Shown: positions 12,570 to 25,194 of the stretch, one piece after another
How positions within the stretch are numbered: position 1 is the stretch's first letter
How the letters are laid out: the number at the start of each line of letters is the position of its first letter
Assembly (NCBI GenBank): GCA_037954325.1
Contig: JBBMNZ010000027.1
Span: forward strand, 2,645,501 to 2,709,500
Source: Fistularia commersonii
Lineage: Eukaryota; Chordata; Actinopteri; Syngnathiformes; Fistulariidae
Direction: 5' to 3'
DNA length: 64,000 nucleotides
Program-made: the position numbers and the translations under genes
The notes under the pieces: model-generated
The model's input: the letters and a program-made list of their open reading frames with translations, nothing else
What the model was told of the DNA's origin: nothing
Databases searched by the model: none

Positions 12570-13092
12570 GTCAGACTAGTCCCTATTTATGTTACCATAG
12601 GCTTACTCTGCTGATGGACATCCCATGATGCAACTCTCTCATTCCTCCCACTCTCTCTCACGTCTGCAGTCGTGTCCCATCACCAATGCACGATTATAAC
12701 CTTCACCCGAGTTCTTGGACATTCTCATTTCGCAGGTTCCCAGGAGGCGTGGCTTGATCTTCTACAGCGTCCCACCAGATGTTAACCACTGTTATTTCTT
12801 TTATGAATATTACCGGTAAATTTAATATTATATCATTTCGGCATTTGCCATGTAACTGTCAGCACCCCAGTTATTATTAGTATGAGATCATTTGTGCACT
12901 TTCTCCTCCTCCCTCTTTGTCCCTCTCTTTCTCCCCGAGCCGATCAAGGCAGACGGCCGCCCACATTGAGCCAGGATCTGTCTGAGGGGTCGGCCCGGTA
13001 AAATGGGGAATAGTAGGTCTCTGTCAATCACTGATTAAGAGTGCGGTCCAGATGTTTTTGTCATCGGATGAATAAAATCTGACTCGACTTGA
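12570..13092 (+). repeat. Unclassified dispersed repeat with LINE-like 3' tail, copy 1
   Basis: Shares blocks 'ttactctgctgatggacatc', 'ctctctcattcctcccactc', 'caggttcccaggaggcgtgg' and 'taactgtcagc' with 13905-14165 and 34330-34770. It ends ataaaatctgactcgacttgac, like the LINE fragment ending at 14886. Confidence 0.65.
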
Positions 13093-13904
13093 CAAATCAC
13101 AAACATGTGACAAAGGTGATCTATGAATTCCATCATGTTTTGGTTATCGGTTACACGCCATTCCTGTCGTTTTGCCATCACAGAAATACCGTAACTGCGA
13201 TATACAACAAGGATATTTAACATTTATTGTCTGTGTCTGATGCACCAGGACAAAATCTTTGTAAGTTTTATTTTCAGCATTGACCTGTTCAAAGGATTTA
13301 ACTGCACAACCCAAATGCGCTCCTCCATAACAGCACGTGGGACTGTCGTAGAAAACCCTTTTGAAAAACCTGTACTTTGCAGGGAGCCTTGAGACATAAC
13401 AAACCGTGTTTTTCGATGAACGCAGATCGCGCACCGGTGTTTTGGTGTCTGGCTCGTTTGATAAACCAATGAGCTCCATGTTGCCGGAAAAAGCAAAATG
13501 TTGTTTGTGCAAAAGGAGCTTTTCTTTCGCAGCTCTTCTGTGAAAGAAGCCACCCCCCCACCCCACCCCCGTGCTTTTCCTCAGTTGCCGTTTGCTGGCT
13601 CTCAATTGACTTCCCCCTAACTGGTTGATGGATTCGGTTTACTTTGCTGTCAAATAGAGTTACGTTGCCAGACGAATATCCTTGCTGAATTAAAGTGAGG
13701 TCTGGCCAAACTCAGTGCGATAGATAGCTGGAAAAAAAAAAAGGGAGGATTGTTTGAATTGAACCAGCCTGAACAGTGAATGGGATATAGATGTTATTAA
13801 ATTGTCAGTACAACGAGTAAAGCATAGCGGGTGTGTTAGGCTACTCTGGGTCCCCGCGTTCACTAAGAGCAGAAGGGGGGGGCCGCGATTTCGGCCCAAG
13901 CTCC

Positions 13905-14165
13905 TCTTCTACGGAACCATCCTCCAATCTGGATCAGACACCCTATCTTTGTTTTTATGAATAGGCTTAAAACCTATCTTTTTGACAGAACATATAGTCA
14001 GGGCGAGGCCAGCTTATGGATGCTGCCATAGGGTTACTCTGCTGAGGGATATCCCATGATGCACTTCTCTCATTCCTCCCACTCCGCCTATCCTGTCTGC
14101 ACTCATGTCCCTTGATCATGATAGTAATCTCATATCATATCATAACCTCTATCTTGCTTTCTATC
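13905..14165 (+). repeat. Unclassified dispersed repeat, copy 2
   Basis: Shares 'gggttactctgctgagggatatcccatgatgc'-like blocks and 'ctctcattcctcccactc' with copies 1 and 3. It runs directly into the LINE fragment at 14170, so the three copies may be the 3' region of that LINE or a derived element. Confidence 0.6.
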
Positions 14166-14169
14166 ACTC

Positions 14170-14890
14170 TAACCTCTCTGTCTGACCTCAAGGCTGCATC
14201 CTGTCTCCTCTGCTCTTCAACTTCTACATCGAAGACTGCGGGTCCACCCAACAGGACTGCCGCCCGGTGAAGTTTGCCGGTCCCTATAGTCTGGTCTTTC
14301 ACTCCACTACGGTTCAGCCCTGCAGGACTTCACGCTCTGGTGCGAAGCCTCCTACCTGTAGCTGAATCTGAGCAAGACTAAGGACATCATACTCTTCAGC
14401 AGGCAGAGGCAACTGGCAGAGCCCGTCACCACCACCATGCAAGGGGAGCCACTAAAAACAGTGAAGGAGTACAGATACCTGGGCACCGCCTACATCTTAG
14501 GGCCTTGCGGACCCCTCAGACTCCTCACGGGCTTACCACCCCCCCCTTTCCCTGTGTGTGTGATGCCACTCATGATATATTTATCATATAAATGCAGAGC
14601 GCAGCTTACTTCACAGTCTCCTCCATTGGTACAATTTGCACAATTCTGTACAGTATTTGTTATACCTATATTATATATATATTTGCCCATTTATTTATTG
14701 ATGTTCATAATTTAGTCTCCTCACTTCTGTTGAGTGCTAGTGCTTGCACATGGGGGGACTCTGGGTTTCTGTAGATCTTCTTAAAGAGTGTGGTCCAGAC
14801 CTGCTGGACGCGGAAGGTGCCATCAGACGACCGGGTTGCGATTTTGGTGCCATAGAAATAAAATATGACTCGACTTGACTTGACTAGAAT
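14170..14890 (+). mobile_element. Degenerate LINE fragment (reverse-transcriptase C-terminal part and 3' tail)
   Basis: The plus strand translates in broken frames to GCILSPLLFNFYIEDCG, QDFTLWCEASYL*LNLSKTK and LKTVKEYRYLGT. This order (palm, thumb and YLG motifs) is standard for jockey/CR1/Rex-type reverse transcriptases. It carries stops and frameshifts. The 3' end is AT-rich and closes with ataaaatatgactcgacttgacttgac (14862-14886), resembling the tail at 13073-13092. Confidence 0.7.
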
Positions 14891-17600
14891 ACATAAATGC
14901 AAATAATGCGAGGGAAATATTCAAACAAAACTGATGTCGAACAGAAAGAGTGCAAGACACAATATGAAATGGCTTTGCAAGAAATACAAGCAGAAGTTCC
15001 AAAATATTTAGACCCTTTCAGAGCAATCTAACGGCAGGAACACCAGAGCAACAGATTAGTAATGTTAATGGGCAAACAGCGGATGATTCATCCAAGCAGG
15101 TGAGAGGAATTTTTGACTTATTTCAACACATAAAGGCAAAGAATTCAAAAGATTCGGGTCACGTTGAGGGTTGCACCGCTTGCACTCCCTGACGGGAATC
15201 TACGAGTGTCTGTATTATCTTCCTCAGCACCAGTCACATTCAGCAGATGCAGGGCGCAATTTTGTTCAAGGACTCCACCGTAGCATTTCTTAAGTTAATA
15301 AAATGCACAGTGCACGCGAATGCCACTGACAAAGGCAGAGAAAATGAGGAATGCCCACACAGTGCATCTCGCTCCGGGCCCATGAAAGTACCAAATTTAA
15401 TTGAAAGACTCCTACTAATAGAATAAAAGAGGATTGGGTTGTTACAACGGTAATAACAGAACAGAATAACGGAAATATTTAGGTGATTAAATTCTGATGT
15501 CCTAATGAGCGCACGCATGCTATATGATTAGGAAAATAAATAATTAGAGGCTATCTGGTGTAGATGACTGAGTAGCCAGAGGGATTCATTCTGCACATCA
15601 CCATACACTCATTGTATATTGGATACAAGGCATAAAATACGTTCAATTATTATTCTTATTTTGATTTGCCCAAATGGGGACACGTGAATGAGATAGTGAA
15701 TGGTTATATGTCTCCGGGGGCTCCGGCCCCCCCACCATGACCCTGAGTGAAGGATAAGTGGTATAGATAATGAATGAACTAATAAATACGTGAATGAGAG
15801 TATCATCATCATCATCATCAGAATTGTTGCTATGACGATGTTGTGCCACAGTAATTGCCCCAGATGTGGGTTGCGGCAACTCGGGTTGTTGTTTAAGAGA
15901 GAGGAGTCACGCAGGCATTCCACCTGACCGCCTCGCTGAGCCATCCGGCGAGGGATTTACATTCTTAGCCTCACCCACGATGCAGTCGCAGACGTGTTGA
16001 AATGAGGTATCGGATGCAAAGACATCGAGAGCCACTAAGAGCCGGAGGCCTGACATTCGAGCAGTTCCCCGATCATCTGACTGGATGAATATTCCGGCGC
16101 GCTCTTACACGGTGGCCTGTGTCCACCCGACCAGATGAGGCGGAGGACGTGGGGAGGTGATTTGGATCTACACGTGTCGTTGGCTTCATTAAGCGAAAAA
16201 AAAGATAGCAATTACAGCTGGGATTAATTTAGAGATGTGAGCAGATTTCATGGTTTTAATGAGGAATTTGTGTGGATCCGGGTTAGGAGCTGATAGCCGG
16301 AGTGGAAAAGACGTCTTTGAAAGGAGCCGACATCCAGCGGTGGGACGACTCGGCGCTATTATTCTAAAGCTCTTAAAATCAGCCGGGATATTGAATAAAA
16401 AAAAATAAATTAAAAAAAAGAGAGAAAAAAAGCTGTTAATTCGCTGTAGATTTTTCACCCACATTTATCCGTCGCCTCACAATCTGGCCTCCATTCCAAA
16501 AGCGGCGTCTGCCCAGAACCCACTTTTAATTTTATTTTTCCGCTAATGGAGGTCTGATGGTTTTTTCCACCGAAGAATTCACGTAAAAACCTCTTCCATC
16601 TTTCCGGGGGTCTCCAAAGGCCACCCCGACGGGAGTGAAGATCTGTCCCGGGATCTGCGATTTGGTGGATTTTTTCATGAAAAAGGCATTTGTTTTCCAT
16701 CAGGCAAGTGTTAGCAGGAGGGTGGTGCTGACAGCGAGGATCCCCTTCGCCCGACAGGTTCCGCCAGACTAACATCTGCTCCGTCGTCTCGGACAGTTTC
16801 CATCGTCTGCCCGGCCTCAGATGCTATTCGGAGTCTGACAGCGAAGCAGGCTCGGAGCGGCTCGGACGTTATTAAATGCCGGCGTCTGGCACCATTCGTC
16901 AACATGAAGCGCAGACGTCGTTCAGCGTGGCCACGTGATTCTCCGTGGTTGTGCTGCTGTTTGTTTGGACGGTGCAGGGAACTGCTCCCCTCTCGACACC
17001 ACCTGCCTTGCTTGCGTCTTCTCTGCCGCCATATTGCGTCGGTTGCGGCTGTTTGTCCGGCATTTGGCTGAAAAGGGTCATTTTTTTTTTCTCTTAAGGG
17101 ACATTTAAATGCTCAAATAGAAAACGGGTGTTTTACCCCCGCCCGACGTGACGGTTTCCGCCAAAATTGCCAGAATAATGACGTTATATTTTTAAATTAA
17201 TCTCATCCCGTCTTCTTTTTTTTTTTTCCACGGCTTTTGTAATTTCACTGCAATTTTCATGTCCTGATTGCTCCGCTCCTCAAAGGCTGCCCTTCTATTT
17301 CTGATCCTCCTTTGCATTTAAGGAGGGCGTAATTTAAAAAAAACAAAAAAAAAAAAAAACAAATCAAAAAGTGATAAAATAAAAACCCGGGTCAGCGAGC
17401 GGAGATGAACTCACAGTACAAGTTGTTTTTCTACAGACGCTTTGGCTTCATGATCGGAGGAAATACTTCTGAGCTCAGTCAGAGGAAATACTTTCTTTGG
17501 CTGTGACAACAAAAATATCCGACAGTTTAATGAGACATCGGACCAACACTTACAGGATAAATAGTCGCTGAAAAGTCAATGTATATGGAAGATGTTTTCA
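14890..17600. other. Intergenic region, nothing identified apart from one repeat
   Basis: Moderately GC-rich between 16000 and 17150, with open frames on the minus strand (16455-16905) that resemble no protein I know. It could include conserved regulatory DNA. An (A)n-rich stretch lies at 17336-17365. Confidence 0.5.
15641..15776 (+). repeat. Dispersed 'CACGGTGG' repeat, 3' fragment
   Basis: Contains 'gtgaatggttatatgtctcc', a garbled centre and 'accctgagtgaaggataagtggtatagataatgaatg'-type tail, followed by an (atc)n tract at about 15801-15820. Confidence 0.7.
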
Positions 17601-18089
17601 GACTCCAGGTCATAAGGACTGAAATTCATTGAGTAGTCGCTGGGCGCAAGGTGGGGTTCACCGCCAGTCGCCAGTCCATCACATGGCCTCTTCTTCAGAC
17701 ATACAACCATTCACTCTCACTGTGACTGGTGGAAATTCAGGAGTGTAATTAAGGGCAATGAAAAAGGATTTGTTTGTTTTAATCGGCTCTTTGTCGAGAC
17801 GTAACTGTCTGCCGCAGCTCTTTTCATGTCGGTAGCCTTGAATACCTCGACGCAGAAACATTTCGAGATGTTCAATTCACTTTTGTATTCACTGGATTTC
17901 AGCCCCGTCACAAGAGGCTCCACGCACACCTACGACTTCATATCGAAGTACTGACCTTGTCGCTTGTTGTTTCATTTTATTTACACCACATGCCGCTTGA
18001 CTTTGCTGGATAATTTATCTTTTGCATACACTTTATTTTTAAATTAACAACGCTGGATATATTCGTGAGTGTTCCAGTCTCATATATAA

Positions 18090-18378
18090 AACGTTCATTC
18101 ATTATCTCTCCCTCTTATCCTGTTGTCACCCGTCAATCACAGGGCTACATACAGAGACATACAGCCATTCACTCATATATCATAAAGAGACATACAGTAC
18201 AACCATTCACTTCCTCATTCACACCTCTTGGTAATTTAGCATCTCCAATGAACCTCCTGCATATTTTTGAAACTTGGAGGAAACCAGAGAAGCTGTGGGA
18301 AACAGACTCCACACAGAAACTCAACCAGGGGCTTTCTTGCTTTCAAGCAGAAGGGTGAACCACTGCGTCACCGTGCTG
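18090..18378 (-). repeat. Dispersed 'CACGGTGG' repeat, copy
   Basis: Tail-to-head copy with 'cacagggctacatacagaga', 'atctccaatgaacctcctgc' and 'gaaccactgcgtcaccgtgc'. It abuts Tc1-like MITE copy 1. A smaller fragment of the family lies at about 17600-17710. Confidence 0.75.
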
Positions 18379-18385
18379 ACTTATA

Positions 18386-18667
18386 CAGGACTGTCTTGGA
18401 AAATTAGAATATTGTGATAAAGTTCTTTAGCTTCTGTAATGCAATTGCAAAAACAAAAATGTCATACATTCTGGATTCATTACAAATCAACAGAAATAAT
18501 GCAAGCCTTTTATTATTTTAATATTGCTGATTATGGCTTACATCTTAAGAAAACTCACAAATCCTATCTCAAAATATTAGAATATCATGAAAAAGTATTT
18601 TTTGTTTTTTTAATTGCATTACAGAAGATAATGAACTTTATCACAATATTCTAATTTTCTAAGACAG
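18386..18667. mobile_element. Tc1/mariner-like palindromic MITE, copy 1
   Basis: Terminal inverted repeats of about 40 bp (start CAGGACTGTCTTGGAAAATT; end reads as its complement, AATTTTCTAAGACAG), flanked by TA on both sides (18384-18385, 18668-18669). There is no coding capacity. The last few bases of the right terminus are missing compared with copy 2 at 30732-31018. Confidence 0.85.
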
Positions 18668-18669
18668 TA

Positions 18670-21376
18670 TATATGTCAGCGCTAAATAGAAGTTCAAAAC
18701 AAACATTGGACAACTTTTCGCTTTTTTTTAAAACACATTTGTATTATTTACAAATATCTTTCACCATAAATATGCAGAACTAATAGCGATGACACTGAAG
18801 ATCATTCTCTCTGCATCGGTTTCTAGATTAAAAATCCAAACATTCAGCATCATATTTATAAATTAATAGATACATAGTGGCTCCATCTGCACAGGAACGG
18901 GGACGGTCAACTTTCAAAAATATCAACAGCTGCAAAGAAATTTGAACAAAGGCCTTCAGCAACACTGGCCTGGAGCGCCTGCGAAATTTAAGGAAACGGA
19001 GATGAACTACCCTCTGGTGATTGGATTGATTATTTAAACGTCTCAGGTGATCTTTCACTAAGGGGGGAAAATGTTTATTCACTTGTAAGGATGATTATTG
19101 AAATATGTTGGTGCTGCTTTTATGACTAGAAGAGGAGGAAGCAGAGGAACGGCTCCCAACCATGCTGTTAGAGGGAAAAGGTGAGATCACACAGGTTTCG
19201 ACTTTACAGCCTGCTGCAACACACACACACACACACACATTTTAGTGTGTGGAGCTTCAAATGCAGTACTTCATCCGTGCACCAAGCCAGAATTTTAAGT
19301 ATAATTTACTGTTAATCTTTTTTTTTTTTAACAAAGCTGTGCAATAGCACATCCTCCAAACCCAAATCACAGTGCAGTTGCCTTTTTGCCTATTTTTGTT
19401 TTTTCATTTAATTTGTAATAACACGGTTATAGGTGTTGTTCCACCAAGCTACTTTTGCAGTCATATATAGATTATTGGAGGTCTTTCAGTCCCAAAACAA
19501 CACACAGTGCCTTTCTGTGCAGACCGATTTGATCAGTGAGGTTATTATTTGAGGACCTCTGGCAGTTGAGTGAAATATCACTTAGACCCTTTTGGGGAAA
19601 AGAAAGGCGCTGAATAAACTGTGAACCTCTACTGGAAGAGAGCTTGTGTAGAAAGACCGGTGCTGGGATTCTAGAAACCCCAAAAAAGACACTGTCTCCT
19701 CCTCCTCCTCTCAAAGAAGCGATGGAAGCCATGCTCTTATTCCTTTTTTGGGGTTGCCCAACAATTCCTTTGGAAGTGGATACACTAACACCGGATCATC
19801 CTTGAGGAGGCTGGGGAGGCCTTCTGCCTGGACCGGCCCCATCAGAAAATAACCATTTAACACACACTCAGGAGTGAGTGGCCATATTGCTTAATTTCAT
19901 TTTGTACGGGAGACGCCGACAATTAATGCAGCGGCAATTTGCGATAAGTGAGTTAATACCCAGGACGGCTGAAGCGTTTCATTAGCACAGATGAGTTGGG
20001 CTGGACCGGATAGATGAACAACTTCATTAGGCTCGTTGTTAAAAAGCGCATGGAAACGAGCGCGCGCACACACACGCCGTCAAACCGTGACCGTGCAGGT
20101 GATCACCTTTAACGCCACATTTCTCCCGGCCATCCGTCAGAGGCCTGGGCTGGTGAAAGGAGGAGAAAGCGGTTACGGGAGGGACACCAAGGAAAAACAA
20201 CAAGGCGCAGCAATGTAGAAAATGTTTATGAGGGCAAAACCAACACTGACAGTCAGAGGAGAGAAGTTAGTCGTACACATCGTGGCTTCGTTGTTCATCT
20301 TTGGCATTTGAAATAAAAAATAACGATGCTGTAATGCGACCGTGATATCTGATCTCCTCTGAGAGACCCAGCAGAAAAAAAAAACAACAGCATTTAACAC
20401 CATCCTCGAACATTTTAAAGCAAAATGAACAATAAAAGAACTGTAAAGTGCACTATCAGCGTCAATAGTGTATTTCAGTGGGAAGTAGGTGAGCTGCTTC
20501 CGGTCCGAGAGGTTCGAGGTTGGTTTTCTGACATGCTTTAAAAAATAGAATAAAATAAAATAAGAAAAAAAACAACTGCGTGCACACATGCCTTGCTGCA
20601 ACACTCGCTGGCTTCTAATCTCTACAGTAAATCTGTAAAAAAAAAATTAAAAAATTAAAAAAAAAACACACCCATTGGGTTGTGGATTCGAAACCGTTAA
20701 AAAGTTTCAAACATTACAGAAAGACTACAGAGTGACAGAGCAGGCACTTTTATCCCTGATGGGTTTTCAGAGGTTCATCAGTAGATGGCAGCAAAGTAGA
20801 AGTAAATACTGAGCGGTCCCGGTGTCTTAAAGACCCTTGGACGTCCACCGTGAATTTAAAAAAAAAAAAAAAAAAAAGGTATAAAAAGAACTTCAGCCAT
20901 TTTCTCACACACGTGCAAATGCACACAGCAAATAAAATATAAAGTAGGAGCGAAAGATAACACACGTTCAGTGTCGACGTGAGAGCGGAGCTCCGTCTGC
21001 GATTGGCCGCTCCGACCGTTTTCCCAAAGTAAAGTGCATGAAGTAAGTCAGTTGTGACCACCTGAGTGAAGCCATTTCAACCGCGGGATCCACTTTCAGA
21101 ACGGGTTAAATACAAATATTCGGCATTGACGCGTCGGTCGGTCTTTGCCGCACGGACTCTTTGGCCCCTTGTCTGCGACGGAAAGAGTGTATGCGCATTT
21201 GCGGTATAAACACCGCAAAGCCTGTGAGTTTAATGCATTGTAATCCTTACGTACAAGTTGTCAAAGATTCTGCGATCGCCACGGTTCGTATTCAAAATGC
21301 TACGATCAAATAAAAAAAGGTGCTTGTGCGCGTTTTCCGGAGGACACCCCAGATCGGGAGCACTTTGAAGGAGCGT
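18670..21376. other. Region downstream of mical2, probably including its 3'UTR
   Basis: This is non-coding sequence to the left of the mical2 stop codon. Part of it must be the 3'UTR of mical2. A minus-strand AATAAA lies at about 19070-19075, and no closer hexamer is convincing. Poly(A)/(T) runs occur at about 20636-20665 and 20857-20878. No gene is recognised. Confidence 0.4.
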
Positions 21377-21763
21377 CTAGATGAGGCCGACGCGCTCCTG
21401 GAGCCACAGCAGCAGGGGCCGGAGGGTGCCGGGCCCTTCGGGCACCACCTCCCAGTGCATCTGCACCAGGACGTCCTGCAGCGCCACCAGCAGCGGCAAA
21501 CTCAAGCTCAGCAGCTCGTACAGGAACACGTAGTCCTGGGAGTTTTCCCTCAGGTGGCCGGCGAAGGCGTGCGCCATGGAGCGGACGCGCTGGACGGCGC
21601 GCTTGGGGGCGTTACACACGGCACGGGTGGCGCTCAGTGTCCAGCTCAGACGCTTCCTAATGAATGAGCCCAAGGTACCTGGTGCGGTTTGGCTCTGTAT
21701 GTCCGCCGCCTTCGCCCCATCCGCCGAGTCTCTTCTTTCCTCCTCTCTCCTGTCCGGAAGATT
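21377..21763 (-). CDS. mical2: mical2 last coding exon: short C-terminal tail
   Basis: This exon follows a 80-bp intron (21764-21843) with acceptor TCTGCCGTAG. It encodes 128 residues and a TAG stop at 21377-21379. The first half is charged and low in complexity (NLPDRREEERRDSADG). The second half contains FIRKRLSWTL and a hydrophobic leucine-rich stretch (FLYELLSLSLPLLVALQDVL), probably helical. There is no coiled-coil bMERB/DUF3585 segment, so this transcript encodes the short MICAL2 form. I could not identify the poly(A) signal further left. Confidence 0.87.
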   Translation of the reverse strand, partial: NLPDRREEERRDSADGAKAADIQSQTAPGTLGSFIRKRLSWTLSATRAVCNAPKRAVQRVRSMAHAFAGHLRENSQDYVFLYELLSLSLPLLVALQDVLVQMHWEVVPEGPGTLRPLLLWLQERVGLI

Positions 21764-24700
21764 CTACGGCAGAGAACACCCTCAGTCAGAATCAATCCAT
21801 TTATTCTAATCGACGTTACAGCATCGACACCCTCTGCTCTTACCGCGCGTGCGGTGAAGGTCCTGCGAAAGTTGGTCCCGTTGTTGCGCTGATCGAAGTG
21901 AAGCTTGCAGAACAGCTTCCCTAAAAAATGAAACAATCTTCATGAACGCAAGCCACAGCCGTTGCTACCGTAGTTTTTCTCTTTTTTTTTCTCAGATAAA
22001 CTGTAACAGTTTAAAAAAGGGAAAAAAAAAAGGGAAAATACACAACAGTGACAAAATGCGCAATAGGTTTGTCCTCCCAGACTTGTATTAAATTACACCA
22101 AATCTGTATTTTGATACTGTACTATCATATCTCACATCTCAGTGTCGTGTAACACTCCCATCCTGATATCCACATTCATGTTGGACACACGCACGCACAC
22201 ACACAAACACACACGCACACACGCACACACACACGCAGAGCCCTTACCCTGTGATTCCTCCATCCTCCTCCCAATAAGGCTTTCAAAAGTATTTAACCTC
22301 CCGTGGATTTATGAGTGTACTTTTCAATCAATTTATCTAAGTTTATATGGAAGCACCTTAAAGAATAATGTTTTTAACCTCTGAAAAGCAGATTGTATCT
22401 TGATGCTTTTGACTTTTATACATCATTCATTCATTCAATGCAGCCTCCCGAGCCCGTTCAAATGCAAAGGGTTGCTTCAGGAAGGGCATCCGGCATAAAA
22501 CCCAATATGCGAATCGAACCTACGACTATAATACTGGAATATGGATGAAAGAGTGCATGAGGTTCGGTGGCGTGAGAGAAGAGGATACAGAGAACGGTGT
22601 TATATGGAGGTTGATTAGCTGTGGCGACCGCCGAAGGGAGTAGCTGAAAGGAAAACAAGTTTCAAGAGGCAGGGTTCATCCTGTCATGGTGCAAATCAAT
22701 CACAGGGCACAATCACATATAAACGCACAAACTACAATAGTCCCTCACCACAGTTCATCTTTCATAGTATCATGGATTTGTAACTCTTCTTTTACTTTCA
22801 GCTTTTCCCTTCTGATACTTTTTTTAAATCACACATTACAACCTGTTTCTTCACCTCTTTTCCACTCTCTCCATTGCTCTGGACCATTGGTCCCCAAACT
22901 ACGGCCCGGGGGCCGGATACGGCCCGCCTCCACATTTTGCCCGGCCCCTGAACAATACCAGAGATGCATTATGATTTTATAATCATATTGTAAATAATAC
23001 AAATATAATCATAATGAATCTACTGGGATAAAATACGTTCTGCAACCATACTTTTAGTGAAATGTGTTGTGTTGGTAGGTGTTTGTATCAGTTGTGTTTC
23101 TAACAGTTGTGTCTACAAGAAAGATACTGTTCCTTGGTCTTTTTCTCTGTGAAAAACTTGAAAAGTGTTATTTGGTTATCATTAACTTCATCAATGGTGT
23201 TATTTATTTCATTAATAATGTTATTATTTATTTTCTGTTCGAAAGGGTTCATTTTCGGTTGTGTGTGGCTTTCTGTAAAACAATAAACGTTTACGTTTAG
23301 ACACCTCTGCGATTGTCACACTTTCTGTTACAAACTGGCCCGGGAGAAGGGAAAAGTTATTTGGCCCTTGCAAGGAAAAAGTTTGGAGACCCCTGCTTCA
23401 GACTGTTGACCCAAAGTACTGGAAATCCTCCAACTTCTTTATCTCCACTCCTTGTAGCCTCACCGCTCCCCTTGAGTTCCTCTCATTCCCACGCGTATAT
23501 TCTGTTTTACTGCAGCTGACCTTCATTCCTCTCCTTTCCAGCGCATACCTCCACCTCTCCAGATTTTCCTTCACCTGTTCCCTGCTCTCACTACAGATCA
23601 CATCATGCAAGCAGCATGGTCCATGGAGGTTTCTGTCAAACCTCCTCTCTCGGCCTGTCCATCACCGCTACAAACAAGATGGGGCTCAGAGCTGATTCCT
23701 AATGTAGACCCACCTCCACCTTGAACTCTGTAACACTCATAGCACACCTCAGCACTCTTACATATCTAGTTTTATACCACAGGCTTTTTCCTATACCACA
23801 GGTATATACGGGTTTCATATATTCATTTTTTACTTTTATGGTAAAATAAGTGGTTTCTAGGGCGGTGACCAACCAGACTATGGTGTTCTATCCTGGGCTG
23901 ATTCGCTCAGCGACCGTAACATCATTCTCTGCATCTCCTGCGCATAGCAAGCATTCAGCATTTGTTCATTTAACATGTGAGATCACGACTGTGTTACTGT
24001 TTATGTTGCGTTTGCGTGAATTATATAAGAAGTGTTTATAAGCATATGGGAGAGGTTAGTAAAGGTGTGGGAAAGGAGAACGTGGAGAATCCATACACAA
24101 AGGCGTCCTGTTGGAATCCAACCAGCCACCTTCCTGCTGTGAGGTGGAAGCGTTAACCGCCTCGCAACCCAGTTTTTAGATGATATGTATGCATGTGGAC
24201 TAATAGTTGTGTACATACCCTGTTCGGAGTCAAAGGCATGGGCTCCCTGGCGCAGCGCAGAGCCGCAGGTGGAGCAGCGAAAACACTCCCGGTGGAAATA
24301 GAGCCCCTCGGCGCAAATCCTTTCCACCATGTAGACGCGCTTCTCACAGGAGTGGCACTTGTCGCCCGACTGGGGGAACGCCCGCCGCAACGAGCCGCCC
24401 TGCCGGATCCCAGAGGAGGAGACATTGAAATCACAGTTAAGGGAAACTAAACATTTCGCCGTTTTTGGTTCATAGCATCAGCTAAGGGGCCGATCCCCCT
24501 CAGCTACACCTACGGACATGAAACCCAGGATGAACACACGGTTCGGGATGGGTGGCACAGGAAGACCCGCTCAGTGAGACACAAACACACACACACACAC
24601 CCGCTTCATCTCCCGAGGCTGCTTTTTAAAAGTGCACGGTGTTGACATGCCAAGTGCTACACTCCATACAGTGTGTGTGATGCTCAAGGTATGGTTAGCC

Positions 24701-25163
24701 GCTACTAACGACGGACACACCACCTAAATTCTTGGATATAAAAAAAAATTCAAAAGCTAAGAGAGAAGCTCTCACTGTGGGTGGTTGAAGCTTAATCACC
24801 TGACTGAAGAAATGTTTATATCCCAGATTATATACTATATACATGGTATAAATCACTTCTTCATTTTGCAATAACACAACTGACAAGGTCGGGGTGAAGA
24901 TGTTCCTCTATTTGTCCCGGAGGCTAAGTAAAAGGGGGGTGGGGCACACTCCATGCCGCCTGGGTCTAAACACCACATGCGTGAACATGCACGTACAGCG
25001 TCACGCGGGGAAAATAGTCACCTCGCCGTGGGAGAACAGGCCGCACAGGTGAACCGCCTTCTCCTTAATACTCTTTGAGCGAAACTCTCTAGTCTGCTGC
25101 ACCTGAGCTCTTCTCTGCGGGACAGCACAGGAGCAGAGGAGGGCGTCATCAAGGAGCCCCTTT

Positions 25164-25194
<31 letters not shown>

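Noticed and set aside
24193..24450. Plus-strand frame over the LIM exon
   Set aside because: Shadow of the minus-strand exon carrying all the LIM zinc ligands.
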